From Sebastes aleutianus (lineage: Eukaryota; Chordata; Actinopteri; Perciformes; Sebastidae), in NCBI GenBank assembly GCA_916700875.1, contig CAKAKS010000060.1, positions 3,519,334 to 3,583,333 on the forward strand: 64,000 nt of DNA. Reading direction: 5' to 3'. The notes beneath the pieces were generated by a model, which saw only the letters and a list, made by a program, of their open reading frames with translations, made no database searches and had not been told where the DNA came from. Positions 1 through 13,881 of the stretch are shown piece by piece. Within the stretch, counting starts at the first letter, position 1. Each line of letters begins with the position of its first letter. The position numbers were made by a program, and so were the translations under genes.

Positions 1-1348
1 GTCTCCATCAGCATAGTGAACTGTTGACCCCGACAAGGGGAAGGAAGTGCTCGGCCAGCTGCGTGCCATTTTTCATCTCTCTGATAGACCTCAAAAGAGA
101 GGCATGGAGGGGGGGGGGGGAGAGAGAGAGACGAGGGGGACAGAGGAGAGAGGGGCGGGTCCGATATTAAAGACAAGTTGGCCCTGTGAAGTGTGGCGAA
201 GTGCTGGATGGAGGCCTCCTAAGCCGTGACCCCTGCGATTTTAAAGAGTGTCTAGCTCACCTCGTTAATCAAAGGCTGATGCGTATCGCAGTGACTCCCC
301 CCCACACCCCCAGCGCACCACCCAAAACCCCACCTCAGCCAGGTCCTTATTGCACTTTGTCATTTTTCACAGGAGGTTCGTGGGAAGATAAAGATCCTCA
401 GGTTGCCACCCAGTTTCAAGAGAGGAAATGTTGGGGGGGGGGGGGGGGCGTGTTTGATTTGTGTGCATGTCGATGAAAGGGAAAGACTGGGGTCAACATT
501 GTGGTCCATATAAAGATGATGTTTTGCAACAGTTTTATGTATACAACACATTTGCTTAATGATGCATTATATGAGCACTCATTAAAGAGGAACTCGATTA
601 CACACGGCCCGTTTGTCACAGCCCCGGCTCTAAAACTGTGACAGGAATGGGATACACTCGGGTATACTTAACAAATAAAGTGATTTATTAAACAAAAAGT
701 TAGTCAAACAAATGGATGGGAGGAATCTGTAAAGTTAGTAGATGCGTGGAAATGTGCTGCATGGATGTTGTGTTTCAAAAACAAGGGAAAAGGAACCAAA
801 AGCCACAAAGCAGAGGTATGGGGTGAGAGGAGATCTGCCAACTGCTGCTCAGGCTTTTATGCCCAGGTGTGTCCCATGCTGCTGATTACACTCAACCAGG
901 TCTGATAGACACAGGTGCGCGCAGGTGTTTGGCAGTACTACTGCACATGTGAACAAAGCTGTATAAAGCCTTTTGTGACTCCAAAGGGAGCTGCAGGAAA
1001 TCTGATTAATTGCGTCAAGCGATGTCACTTGAGTCAGTGTTGGTTCAAGTTGGAGTTGGTGTGCGGAGTTAGAAAGAAAAATAAAACTGTTGTTAATTTT
1101 ACTTTTGTGTGAATCTGCCATCTTTGTAATATGTAATGTAAAAATCCCCATTTAAATGACCTACCATACTTTGGTGAAACAGAAGTTCCAATAACAGAAC
1201 TCACGTGCAAATTGGACTCCAGGAGTAATGTGTTTTTGGCGTCCTCCCGGGCATCTGATTTACCTCTTCCTCCTGCAACGAGACAGTGGTAAAATCTATT
1301 AGAGAAAGGTTTTGAAAGCATTTTCAGTGCTGCAAGATTTGCTTCATT
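1..1348. other. Intergenic sequence with GA and poly-G tracts
   Basis: Contains a G10 plus GA microsatellite at 111-134, C-rich sequence at 296-340 and a G16-type run at 433-449. No coding sequence or RNA gene recognised; short frames here have no domain. Confidence 0.6.
636..960 (-). repeat. Possible LTR-like fragment, reverse orientation
   Basis: On the minus strand this has a TATA-like GCATAAAAGCC near 860, AATAAATC near 685 and an end CCTGTCACA, the order seen in retrotransposon LTRs and in the solo LTR at 24026. No matching start or target duplication was found, so it is only a suggestion. Confidence 0.25.
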
Positions 1349-1352
1349 TTAA

Positions 1353-1783
1353 AGCTTCAGTAGGCATCATTGGGAAAAAATGCCATAATAACCTTTCAGC
1401 ATATTGTAATTCAAGTGTTCTGAGAGAAAACTAGACTGCTACACCTTGTGTTGTGTTTCTGAAAACATTTGAGGAGAGAAATATGCATTACAGTAATAGA
1501 ATATTGATTCATATTTGATCAGCGCTGCCTAGTTTGACTGTTTGATCGGAGTTCGCGAGTGATTGACAGCCGACTTTCATAGACGGCAACTGGACGGCAG
1601 ACCTCAGATCAGCTCTGACTGCTTGTTTTTCTCCGGTCTGTGAAATCTTGCAGATGCCGTTAGGAGCACAGGAGGACACCGAGGCACATGATTTTTTTCA
1701 GATTACCTGTCTCATGCACTACTGTCACGATATAAAAAATACTTTTTTCAATCATATTTGCTCCATTTCTACCCGCTGCAGCT
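1353..1783. mobile_element. TTAA-flanked MITE (about 431 bp)
   Basis: TTAA at 1349-1352 and 1784-1787 flank the element. The termini are imperfect inverted repeats, AGCTTCAG on the left and CTGCAGCT (inverse AGCTGCAG) on the right. TTAA duplications are typical of piggyBac and Kolobok/T2 elements. It encodes no transposase; the short frame at 1648-1851 runs out of the element and is not a gene. Confidence 0.65.
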
Positions 1784-4700
1784 TTAATCATGGAAGTGAC
1801 AAATTGTTAAATGTTCTGCAAAAACGTTGCGTAATAATGTTATTTTTTTAACATAAATTCCACAAAGTTTCTCCAGTTTCCATGCCCCTTTACTGCAAAT
1901 CAAACGGAATATGTTGGAACTTCATAACCATGCCGTGTATCGAGTCCTGCTTCAGTCCAGTGTGATTGCTCTAGCCTGCTCTGTTTGATCAAGAGCGCGG
2001 GAGAGAGAGAAAGAGAGAGAGAGAGAGGGAGAGGGAGAGGGAGAGGAAAAATGAGCCTGCCAGTGGTTAATTGAGCATACAGATTCCTAATGTGTCAGGC
2101 GGTGGCCTCGCAGATGAGGGATGGCACTTTTTTTTCTTTTTTTTTTACGATGCATCTTCCTTTGTTTCCTCTTTAAGGCTAATGAAGTCGGCCTTCCAGT
2201 CGCCACCTGGGCCAGACACTCAGACACCAGAGACACTCTCACATCCCATTCACAAAGTCTACCAGCGAGTCATCATCATCTTCAACACCACCCTCAGCCC
2301 CCCCAAAGACAAATACACACACATGCAATGACACACACACACACACACACAGGCTCAAATGCAGGCACGCTCATACACATGCTGTATATGAGAATGCGCA
2401 TACACACACGTACACACTAGTGGGGTTATTAGCTGGACGTTTGTGATAAACTCACACTCTGGGCTGATGTTTACACCATATTCATTATCAAAGCCGCAGA
2501 CCTGTTTATTTTTACTGTCTCAAAACAGCAAGCATCCATTATCCAAAGATTTTTTTTTTTTTTGTCTTTCTCGCTTGTCTTTTTTTCCTACATGCCTTTA
2601 GGTCACCCACTAATGAGCTTAACACGGAGGAAACATGGAAGCGATTAGACGAGGCTCGGCTGTTTGAACAACGGGGTGATGATATTGTACCTTATGATTA
2701 CACGCATTTATATCAACAGAAACAAGGGAGGCGAGGAGGCAGCTTTTCACAGCTATATCTAGATGGGGGACTTCACATGGGTTTCTCCCGTGTGCGAGCA
2801 ACTAGTGAATGATGTCCACTGTTTGTTGGCAGCCTCGTTCTCCCTTCCTTATCCTTGTTCTGCTTTAGCAAGGTGAGCCTGAACCTCCTTCAGCGCCTCT
2901 GTCTCTCAGCTCAGGCCAAGTAGTTGTGGTCACCCAAACATGTTCAAGGTGCTCCACGACCATATGTTTGCTCATTGGGGAGCGGAGCGGGGAAGGGCTG
3001 GACTCCATGACCTTCACCCAGGTTGAGCAATGAATACTCTAGGCTCCGCTCGCTTGGGTTCATGCCAGGTGAACACAACAGTAGTCGGGCATCCCAGACA
3101 TGCAACCGGAGCCCGGCGAGCGTTTGCACGGCTGCAGGCACACAGAAGGCGGAGACTGAGGATGGGAAGGTGGGAGATTGTCAAGTTTTTAGGAGAAAAC
3201 ATCACTAGTTTTCTGCTTCAGTTTGTCCAAACTGGTGTTTAATGGGACTTTTGGAAACCTGCAGAGGGTCATCAGTCCTTCAATTGATGTTAAAATAAGA
3301 CAATGTAAGTGGCTCGATAAATGTTAAGAAATAAAACATTTTAGATTGATTCTTTGCACAGCAACGAAACATGTTGGATTCATATATACTCAGGTTATCA
3401 TCTACTGTACAGCTACTGTTTCTCACTAGTTGTGAGATAATTATATGCCGTGCATGGCACCACTGTGCATTTCCTTTACTGTAAATCAAAATCCAACTTC
3501 CATTTTCACTTGTTTCATTATATGATATCAATTCCTTATTTTTTATTTTTTGGTCATTTCCGACAGCATCGCAGTAGAAATGCCTTAAACTGTAGCAACA
3601 GTTCCCTGTTTTAGTTCTGTTGGGGTGGAGGCAAAAGTGTTGTGGTTTTACAAGCACTCTGTGCCAAGATTATAATAATTATCAGTGACTTTAAGTTTCA
3701 GTTTTGGTACTTTTCACAGTCAGAGTCAGGGCCAAAAATAAGAATATATAAATATTTATCTTGTTTGAAGTACATATTGTGTTTAATATTTTAAATATAA
3801 CTCAGAAAACACACCACATTTTTTTATAGATAGTGCGACCTAAAGTTTAATCCCTCTATAGATTTTACTGGAAAAAAAATACATAATTTAGAATCACAGT
3901 TTTTGATATTTTTTATATAAGTTATTTTATATACAATTTTCTTTAGTTTTTATAGACTTATTTTTAATTTCAGTTTACTCTGAAGCTTTTAAAGGTGCAT
4001 TAGTTAAATACCATTGTTCCCCAATGGAGTTCCCCCTCCACATTATTCCAATTAATTGTTTAGTTTTAACCTCTTTTAACGCACTCTCCCTCTTGAATTA
4101 TACCATCTGCATGGGTGCAAAATAAGCAACAGATTAAACTTGCGCTGATAACTCAAAAATGTCTGCATAGTCGAGTCAACACGGGATCTTTATGGGGAGG
4201 GAAAGGGCTGAAGGAGAACGCCATTACTCTCCAGATAATTTAAACATGTGTTGGCATTTATCTTGGTGGTCCATGTCCGAACACTAATGACAAACTCTTG
4301 TTATTAGTGGACTGAATCGGTGCCAAAGGCATGCCCACCCAAAACTTTAATCCGTTAATGTTCCTCGCTCTCTAATTTGGTATTACGGGAAAAAACACAC
4401 TAGATGCATAGGTATGGTAGTTCTTCAAAGTAGTATAAATACAGAGTAACACAACACGTATTGGACATGGTTTGTTTTTTCTCTCTGTGTGTAGCAGTCA
4501 AACTTTATTTTCGTGGGAAGATTAAATATTTCTGCTTGAGAACACCCTTTAAACTATGAAATGACTGCTGTCACTGACACACAGACACCCCCTGTACACA
4601 CACACACACACACACACACACCACGCTCCCCTGATTTTGGATGGATAGATGGTTGGGAAGAAGAGGAAAGGAGGGGAGGAGGAGGGGGGGGGGGCTGAAA

Positions 4701-5589
4701 TATATAATCTCCTGAAAAGAATGAGGCCCTCTGGGATTTTCTCAAAGTGGCCCCTCTTTGCACTGGGGCTGGGGGAGAGTGGGTGAGTGCTGGTGGTGCG
4801 GGTGTAGTGGGGGGGGGGGGCAAAAACATGGCCACTCTACACTGTAACCTGAGCCAGAAGGGGGCCAATCTGTCAAATAATTAGCTGTTGCCCAGCACAA
4901 AGGTTTTATTTGCAGGAATTTCATCGAGGCCGGATTGAATAATATGTCTGTGTATTGTGCGGGGTCATGGGAACATCATCTCTTACTGGTGGGCCATAAA
5001 AGACGGCTAAATGATAATGAGAAAAGGCTCTGGTAATTCAATTCCTCAAGCGTTGGTTTCCATCTTTCTCCCCCCTCCTCTTCCCTCCTCTCTTTCTCTC
5101 AGTCGTTCTGTCCTTTCTCTCTGCTCAGCTAATTGCGGAACTTCATGTTGATGTTGAAGTGGCTTTATTCAGTGTGCGGGAAAAAAAACACACGCTGACG
5201 TATGATTTTAACTGCACAAAAAGAAAAATGTGTACAGATAATCACAACTTTAATGTCATTTTGTACAGAATTCATGTAAAACCTGCTGTCTTTCCAAGCT
5301 GTAATGTGGCAAAAGTAATAAAATAATAAATTAATTCAGTATAAATTATAAGCAGGCACAGAAAGAACAGATTTTTAACAGATCATATCAAAGATATATT
5401 TGGTATTTTGCCGACGTATTGATTGCTAAAACATAGATAATCCGAAGCGTGTGCTTCCCACTCCCAAACCCACCGGCTCAGTTGTCTTTTTGCACGTTGA
5501 CCCCTGACCTCTGGGAGCAGCCAACCAGGAAGTGGATAGTGTTAAAAGGGATTGATTGGTTTGTGGTCTATAGATGATTGTTTATATCA

Positions 5590-5800
5590 TTCCATACTGG
5601 AGGTTTGACCTTTGGCGACCCCCTCTGCGGACCAATCCGCTGAGAGCCATGACCTGCATCCATTTGCAACAGCGCTAATTAGCTTTGACGGGCCCCGGGT
5701 TTTTTTTTGCGTCGGGGTTGTAAAATGAAGCCCTGCCGTGCCCTGATTGAAGAAAGACGCGGCGCTCCGGCTACTCCACTTCATGCCTACCATATCCTCC
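5590..5800. promoter_or_regulatory. Candidate enhancer with palindromic homeodomain site
   Basis: A perfect palindrome GCTAATTAGC at 5674-5683, next to AGCTTTGACG and CAACAGCG-type motifs in unique GC-balanced sequence, looks like a conserved non-coding element. Based on motif content only. Confidence 0.3.
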
Positions 5801-5881
5801 CGCTCCGAATGTCAAACACATTAAACTTAATGTACCAGCAAATCTTACTCAATTATTTGTATGTTGTTGAGGTGTGTGCAC

Positions 5882-5915
<34 letters not shown>

Positions 5916-6084
5916 ATGTGTGTGTCCCCTAAATGGTGTTCATATGTCAGTGTATGTTCAGCTGTCTGAGCACACTCAAGCATGCTGGTGTTTACATGTA
6001 AGAGGGGGAGAGAGAGAGACAGAGTTCCACTGGTATGTCCGTGTGGGATGAGGTTACACATCCTGCAACACATTGCAGAGGGAT

Positions 6085-6240
6085 GAGGAAACTTGCTTTT
6101 AAGTAAAATAATTGGATTATTGCATCCTGTGATCGCGCTAATTATAATGAAAGCAAGCTTACAATTTTCCAATTATTATTCGATGCCGATTCTGTTCCTC
6201 TCTAATAAAGAGGAGCACTGATGCAAAACAAAATGCCAGG
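6085..6240. promoter_or_regulatory. Candidate enhancer, TAAT-rich
   Basis: Unique AT-rich sequence with GCTAATTATAATG (TAATTA at 6139-6144), AATAATTGGATTATTGCAT and CCAATTATTATT, typical of homeodomain-bound developmental elements. Not tested for conservation. Confidence 0.3.
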
Positions 6241-6897
6241 ACTCCATTTCCTGGCTGTGCCTTAGAGCTATTCAGAGATGAGGGACGTACACACCCTCCA
6301 AATATCACCCCACATAAAACATCTCACTGCAGAACATACACGGCTCCCAAAATGACACAGAAGAGTATGCAAATTGTTGCCATGTACAGTATACTCTTGC
6401 TCCGAATGCTTTTAAAAGAGGAATTATTGATCTGATTTTAAAATACACAGAGATCCGACATCAAACTCTTGAAGTTCACAAGATTTATATGTTTGAAAAT
6501 GTGCAAACTGTAATGTGTGAAATGAAAAGGACAGTACAGTATGTGGTTTATTCACCACCGTGTCCTTGGTTACCAAGCATCAAACCGACATGAGTCACTC
6601 ACCCTGCCTCTGACAAATCATTGTATTAAATCTCCTCCCCTCACCGTATCTCCCACTCTCTCCCTCCTCCTCCTCCTCCTCCTCCACGTGCACGAGCACA
6701 CACACGCTATCAGTATCAGTCACTCATACGTCTCTCCGCCCTGCCTGTCAGTCTCCCACCAAATTCCCTGGATCACACTACATCTGACAGTATTTCATCT
6801 TGGATTTGAGGATAAGTGAGAGGATTTCGGTTCAAGCTCAGAGCTTAGCATGAAAACGGCGCTCAGTGTGAAAAGCTAAGGGTTTACACGATGTGGG

Positions 6898-6935
6898 ATC
6901 CCCCCCACCCTCACCCCCCCACCCTCACCCCAACC
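6898..6935 (-). promoter_or_regulatory. G-quadruplex-capable tract
   Basis: The plus strand has CCCCCCACCCTCACCCCCCC twice over, so the minus strand has six or more G runs with loops of one to three bases. A following CT repeat extends the polypyrimidine stretch. Confidence 0.5.
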
Positions 6936-9179
6936 TTTTTTTCCTCCTATTTCTCTCTCTCTCTGTCTCTCTCTCTCTCTCTCTCTCCTTCCCTCTTTGC
7001 GGGGTTGTGTTGATTTAGCTGTGAGTGGCTGCCTGACACAACATTGGCTAACTCCTCAAGGAGCCAACCCCGTTGCATAGTTATTCTATCACTGGACTCC
7101 GAGGGGAACACAAAAAGGATGTATTTTAATTAAGCAAAACCCAGGGGCTTCAGTATTACTATATAACCACATGAAGGTGGAGACAGTGAGATGAGGATGG
7201 AGAGAAATTGTAATGTTTGAAGTACGATGCGCCTATAGTTCATGTGGGGTGATTGGAAAATAATGCATATTCTCATATATCGGCTGCGATGATTTGACAC
7301 ATATAAGATTTTGATGGCCACTGGAATATTCTTTGCATATATTTTAATGTAACTATGCCTGTTTTTTTTTATTTTTAATTTAGAGCAAAGTCTCTAAACA
7401 GCATTCAGACCTATGTTACACCAACTGGTCAAAATCTCATATAGAAATCCCAAAATGTGTATCAAATGTATCAATGCAACTGCAATTTGAAGCAACACCA
7501 AAGGGACTTCATCTGAGGTATGTTGTATTTCTGCAATAGGATACGCTATCTAATTTTCGTTTTTAAACAATACAGTAAATTAAATGATAAGGCAAACAAA
7601 ATCCTGTACTGTTCGTATTGCTAACAAACACCATGATGAAACCGAAACTAACTATGAACTGATCCTACGAACAGGTATGGTATCTACTGGGTAGCCAAGG
7701 CTTGACATTTCTCTGTGCTGTAGAGTTAACAAAAACACACTGTAGTTTATTTAGATTCATTTATTTTATGTCTGTCGTTTATTTTACGCCTGTTTGAGTA
7801 ACATTTTGCTAAAAGTCTTAGTTTTTAGGAAAAAAATTGCATTCAAAGAAAACAAACGACGACAACCTATAAATTATATATTTCTTACCCTTTCTTCCCC
7901 CACCTTACATCTTCAGTAGGAATCAGTGGGATTGGGGCTGAGTGCCACAGGAAAGCATTGAGAGAACACATTGTTGGTTTTGGTCATTTCAAATATTTGG
8001 TTACGATAAGGACAATTATAGCCAGACTTATCCTTTAAGTGTGATATGTTGGGACCGTTACTGTAAATGAATAGATTATGATGGAGAGCAGAGCAGTGCA
8101 GACCATCACTGGTTGGTTCTACAGAAGAAGATAAATATGTTGGAAGTGATTTTCCTCTTTTACTGTAAAGCGTTTTTGTGCTGTAAAGCATAATTGTTTA
8201 TGTCTGGTTCTTTGCTGAAATCCACAGTTTTTTACATCCAGCTAGAAAACAAGTGTTTTGTCGTTTTCCTCCATCTCTCCATGTGGCTTAGTAAGGTTCC
8301 TCTATAGTGACAGTGAAGCAGATAGTTTTTGCATTAAAAAGCAGCTTTTGAGATTTACATTTTGGGCCTAGTCAGCAAAACAATCCAGCAAATTTCCCGC
8401 CAAAACCAATCAGGCAACACACACAAGGTGAAATACAGTACAATGACTGATATAAACTGCCAGCATTCTTAGTTATAATGTCATTTATACAAATGATTAC
8501 AGTAATTATAATAACACCTTCTAATTTTATGATTTACTTTGCGTGGGAGGACTGATAGTGAATTGACTTGTGTGCTGTAGCGTATTCTGCTGTTGCATAT
8601 GTCTAAGAGACTCTAATAACAGGTGAAGGGTTAGAGTGGACCCCCCCCCCCCAACCCCAACACAAATATCTGCAGCAGGTTAACCCTGGAAATAAAGAAA
8701 TAAAGGCATTACATGGAGAACCTGAGGAGAATCTTGAATGCCAGTTGCTGGGAGGAAAGATGGATTGCCTGAATTCTCCACCAATCACCAAACAACACAT
8801 TGGCTGCAGCATTGATTGATGAAGTATTTAAGTCGTCAATCTCACATCACCTGCTTTTCTTCCCCCCCTCCGCCCCCTCCGCCCCCCCAAAATGACTGCA
8901 GAAAAGCGATGCTGTGTCTGCAGATCGGATGAACCCTGACCGAGGGAGAACTTTGCAGATTTTGGGATCAAAATGGGTTGGTGATGAGGCTGATTATGGT
9001 AATATAAGACAAACAAAGTTGTCAACTCTTGTGAGCAGATTGTACTGTACATTGTTCACCACAGAGAGGTGAGGTGAAGGCCTTTCTAGGGACACACAGC
9101 TTGGTTCAAACAGAGGTCTGGCATTAAGTCTCTGTGTGTGTCCACCTTCCATATTAAAGCCGTCATTTACCAAATTGAG

Positions 9180-9375
9180 CATTACGCCTCCACCGCCGCC
9201 GCCCTCTCACTGCTTTGTAATAGGCCTCAGTGTAGATAACTCAGCCCAATATTATTGATTACAAATCATGATTAACAATAATTATATTGATAAAAATGGA
9301 ACATTAGCCCTCACCTCTGACCTTATTTGCAGACCTCTTTGTACTCTATGATGTATTCAATATCATAATCATGCT
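9180..9375. promoter_or_regulatory. Candidate enhancer, homeodomain-motif rich
   Basis: Unique sequence with TTATTGATTACAAATCATGA, TTAACAATAATTATATTGAT and a CCGCCGCCGCC start; dense TAAT/ATTA and TGAT cores. Inference from composition. Confidence 0.3.
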
Positions 9376-9940
9376 TGAGTACACTTGGTTTGAAAAACGG
9401 GGGGGGCGGGGTGGATCGATGGGGCTGCACTCATAAGCAGAGAGAAAACATCACACCTGCAGATATTGTGTTGACGGTGCATCGGAGAGCAAACACAGAG
9501 CCGCTGTCGTCTTGGCGTTATGCTGGAGAGGCCATTGATCCGCCGGTTAACCTATTCTCCTGCATCAGTACAGAAGCAAACCCTCGGAGGGAAAGCGACC
9601 TCCCCCCCACCCCGGCCATTGTTTCCCTCCACTAATATGATACCCCCTGAAGGTTCTCCACAGACCTCATTTCTAATCAATGCATGTGGTTGGTGGGATC
9701 ATCCTGTCTCTGCAAATTAATGACTTCACTTTTTTCTGTGGTTTCATTCCATCGATTTGTTTTATTAGCCCATTGATCTCCATGCACCCCTCCTCCTCCC
9801 CGCGACCCACCCTCTTCCTCACCCGGCCCCAACCCTCTGCTTCCTCTTTGCTTATCAATACGAGAGCTGATGGCATCAATTCTGCCAAAAAAATGTGCTT
9901 CCTTCATCAACCGATGACTAAAACATGTAAGAGTAGGGAA

Positions 9941-10142
9941 ACGTATCCTCATACAACGGTTCGTATGATATCTGATGAAAAGTTATTTTTCATTTTTTGT
10001 GCGTTTTCCTACCAACGTCCAGCATCAATTTCCGCTCCATTCTTTTCAAAATAAACCTCCGTCTTCACAGGAAACCACTTGGTTAGGTTTAGGAAAAGGC
10101 CGTGGTTTGGGTTAAAATAACTCCGGAAGTGGCGTAACTTAA
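9941..10142 (+). repeat. GGTTTAGG-core interspersed repeat, left half (split by a MITE)
   Basis: Positions 10079-10112 (ACTTGGTTAGGTTTAGGAAA and onward) match the repeat at 18939-18972 and related copies near 30.4 and 35-36 kb. The sequence stops at a TTAA-flanked insertion and resumes at 10596. The left boundary is approximate. Confidence 0.6.
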
Positions 10143-10595
10143 AGGGCCAGTGTGTAACAATTAGGGGATCTAATGGCAGAAATGGAATAAAATATTAATA
10201 AGTATGTTTTCTTTAGTGTATAATCAATTGATAATAAGAATTGTTGTGTTTTTGTTATCTTAGAATGAGCCGTTTAAATACATAGAGAGTCTGCCATGTT
10301 GCACCGCCATGTTTCAACAGAAGCCCAGAACGGAAAAAACAAACTCTGTTAACTTTTCCTGCTTGGGCTGGGTTGCTCGCTCCTGTCGCTGCTGCTCTCT
10401 CTCTCTTGCTTCACCACTCACTTCCCTCATACACATACACTCTACGCACTGGCTCTGCTCTAAATGGCTCTAGAGAGGGCCATTCGCGTCAGCCACCGTA
10501 GCTCTCTAACACGCTTGGCACACGGGAGAGGCTTCAGTTGGTTGCAATTTCCCTACCTCACCGCTAGACACCGCCAGATCATACTCACTGGACTT
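10143..10595. mobile_element. TTAA-flanked MITE (453 bp) inserted in a GGTTTAGG repeat
   Basis: TTAA at 10139-10142 and 10596-10599 flank termini AGGGCCAGTGTGTAAC and the inverse of AAGTCCAGTGAGTATG. These ends match the TTAAAGG terminus known from T2/Kolobok MITEs. The flanks on both sides belong to one repeat copy, so the insertion site is clear. No coding capacity. Confidence 0.75.
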
Positions 10596-10710
10596 TTAAG
10601 CACCGAAGTTATGCGACAAATAAATTAACGTTGACTTCTAGTTTCACACTGGACAAGAATACCGGTCTCCTGGGTGAAAATCCAGTGTTTTCCAGCATTC
10701 ACTGCTCTTT
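10596..10710 (+). repeat. GGTTTAGG-core interspersed repeat, right half
   Basis: After the MITE the host repeat continues with TTAACGTTGACTTCTAGTTT and a GGTCTCCTGGGTGAAAATCC segment, both found in the same order in the intact copy at 18856-19368. The right boundary is approximate. Confidence 0.6.
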
Positions 10711-13700
10711 ATACTTCCTTCTTCATAATTACGTGGATTGATTTTGTGGGATATATATATGAACTACAGTATTACTTTTCATAGGTATAGCTGTGAACGG
10801 TGTATGAGAACAACTTGAGTAGGGAGGGGTGCATCCATGATGGGACGAACTCTTGTCGACGTAGATTTTGTGCTATTTTGTGAGCAGAAAAAATATCATT
10901 CAAACAACCTGGTTCTATTTATTTCATTTTCTTTGGAATTAGCTGTTGAACCAAACACACAGTTGCTAACAACACAAAGGCATATACTTCTAAGCAGGAA
11001 AAACTCAATATATTTAATGTTCTCTGGGTCAAAAAATATGAATATCCAGGTTAAAATAATCTGGTTTTATTAGTCTAATACAACTGTCATGGTCTAAATC
11101 ACTTAGACGTTCATCTGGTCAGGGCTCGGCGCTCTTATTAACAGCCATATCTAACTCTCTCCCCTATAATTCCCTTTGAGATCCGAACAAAAGGATAGGA
11201 AGTGCTTTACTCCGACAAGTCAGACTTCACTTCACAGGAGGAATTACAGCTTTTCATTTTCTGTCACTGGAGCGTTTTAGCGAGGTGCCCCACTAGCATA
11301 ACGATGGTCTTTCTCTCTTGTTTTATGACTTGAACCGATGCACAAAGAGTTGATTCACAGTAATTACATGTGAAAACACAAATGCCTATGTGTATATGTG
11401 AACTCGCTGAGAGACGGCCGCAAAAGTACACACGCTGGATATTCTAACGCTGAAAGAAATATATAGTCAGAGCCACAAAGACTTACACCCTGCAGTGAAA
11501 CAAAAACACACAGAAAACCCCCTGAAAGGAAACAAAATTCAAATGTGTGGTTGTTCAGGTTAGCCCCACGTCCATCAATGCTTCTGTCTGAATCCATTAG
11601 GATAAACACGGTTTGCATTCTCTGGACGGCCGCAGTTAAACATTGTTCTCTCATAGCCACGGCTGTATTATTTCTATCCTTCCTGAGCCATCAAATAGTG
11701 ACACATGCTGTCTAAGAAAACAAGCTGAAGTAATAGTGGAGGCCGTAAAATGTCTGGCTCCACCCATCCTCCTTCCTCACTTATTCCTCCATCCTCCAGC
11801 TCTCGAATCTATCCAAGAGATATTACTCATTAGTCTGCTCAGTGAATACTAGTTCGACCAATATAGGCTGCCAAACTGAGGAATCATCAGAATTTGTTCA
11901 CCTACAATTTGACAGAAAGCATGAAAAGTAAATCCCCAGTGATGTCCAAGAGGCAACAATTTTAATTTTGCAATTACATGCTGTTGGAGGAGGCAATACT
12001 ACAACATCCAACATGGATGTGTATACCTACTGTGCATTTCTATAGTCAGATATGACCTGACAATGTCCATGTCCAAAGATGAGAAGAGAGCCTATCAAGC
12101 ACCCCATTCCCCCACCAAACTGCATGTTTATCCAGCTTGTGGGAATTCCTGTTCCTCAGGATGGATCTGGAGTCGTCACGACTGGCGATGTTCCCGTCCC
12201 ACCCTGCCGGGCTCTTTCATGGAAATCACATCCCACACAGATAGACGATTACTCACTTTCCCTCTACTTAGACATTACACTGCTGATCTGGCAGTGTGTG
12301 TTTGTATTTATAAATAACAGGGAGGTGAGCCCTCACAAAACTATGCACACGGACACTCTATAGGCTGAATTTATATTCATCCGATAGAGCGGATTACGAT
12401 GCATGCACACGCTCATACAATTTAATGTTTTCACTTTAACTGATTTTATTCCCAAAGTTCAGTTTACTCATCATGAATAGTTCTACTCAGCCTGTAAAAA
12501 GTAGTTGTATAATGTTTTCTGTGGCTCTGGAAGGGGCTTTCCAAAGTTTGAAAAAATAACCGATGATATCTGGAGGATGGGGTGTCACCATTGGAGTTGC
12601 ATTTTGGGAAATGTAGGATCAACTGTTATTGTAGCTTGAGCCAGACAAAAAAAGCTTCCATAGGAACTCTACACATGATTAAAACTGCAACTTTCTTTGT
12701 CATATATATAGCCCAAATAAATTAGCATAAAGCAAAAATATTTACATATGGAAAGACTTCCTTAAAGCATTCACACAAATTTACCTTAACAGACCTCTAA
12801 CTTCCATCCTCTTGATACTATTATCTGTAATTTCAACGTGGGATGCAGGTCATAAAGATTTATTTCTGAGATTAAACGTGGAACACCGTTCAGCACATAA
12901 AGCAAAGCGGCAGGTATCTTAGGTTTAGGTGGGTCTAGCCAGCGCTACATCCCTACATCTCTGTCCCGTCTTTACATTAATCCTTTCAGGGCTTCTGGCA
13001 GCAGTTTCCTGCTCTTTCATCTGGCTCCCTTGTGGTAGGACTATTAGCCCTGCCTGTATACCTGCAAATGTTTGGGAGGCAGCTGGCTCTGGACGCTCAG
13101 TGCCTGCACGGGCCCAGGGGCTGCTGCAGGGACCTGGGAACGCTGGCACCAAATACCGATGGGTAATTAGACCTTCATTCAAGAGCAAATGTGGCAAGCA
13201 TTAGACACAAGGCTCTTTCCGGTTCAATTCATATCTCCATCCTGCCTTCCTTACCCTCCTAACAACCACAATCCTCTTCACTTTTTCCCTTTTTGTCTTG
13301 TTTTTCCGGTCTCGGACAATCCCTAGACTCAGGCCAATATCTTGACCTGAAATTGTTTTTTTGTTGTTTGTTTTAGAAAATTTGGGGGTCTAACAGAGAG
13401 ACAAAAAGCTGTCAGTCAGTAAAGAGAAAAATACTCTAATTTCTGTCATTTTGAAAATCAAAGCCTATTAGTTTGAATAGAAAATGACATTTGTGAAACC
13501 AGGATGATTCAAAACAGATGGCACTCTCCTTTTTAGTTTTAATTTGTTACGCCAAAAACACTTAATTAACACTGGCGAAGCAATGCAAAATTATAGATAT
13601 GACAATAATCATCTCCGCTCTTTTAATGATTTTCAGAAAATGGCATTTCAGAGCTTTCTGTGTTTAAAATGTAAATATAAATCAGCCATAAAAGTGCCAT

Positions 13701-13842
13701 CTTCTCTTTCACTCTAGACATGTTCATCAGTAAAAGCTGTATAACAGCCTATTCTCTTATAATAATGCTGCTTTTATCATTTCTAGTTCTTAACACAGTC
13801 TCAGTGTGAGAGATTGTCTAGACATGTTATGAACTGAATATG

Positions 13843-13881
<39 letters not shown>

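Larger units (their letters stand above)
1788..9940. other. Intergenic gene desert, microsatellite-rich
   Basis: Unique sequence broken by (GA)n at 1999-2046, (CA)n at 2329-2352, (AC)13 at 4594-4620, (GT)n at 5882-5913, CTC repeats at 6660-6685, a (CT)n tract at about 6951-6988, and poly-C at 8641-8652. The 125-codon minus-strand frame at 3280-3657 has no recognisable domain. Possible TTAA element ends (TTAAAGGTGC near 3989 and CCCTTTAA near 4548) are too weak to call. Confidence 0.6.

Noticed and set aside
3280..3657. 125-codon minus-strand frame
   Set aside because: No recognisable domain or splice context; AT-rich unique sequence in which a frame of this length is plausible by chance.
3988..4553. 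Another TTAA-flanked MITE
   Set aside because: Only about seven terminal bases match (TTAAAGGTGC and CCCTTTAA), too few to tell from chance.
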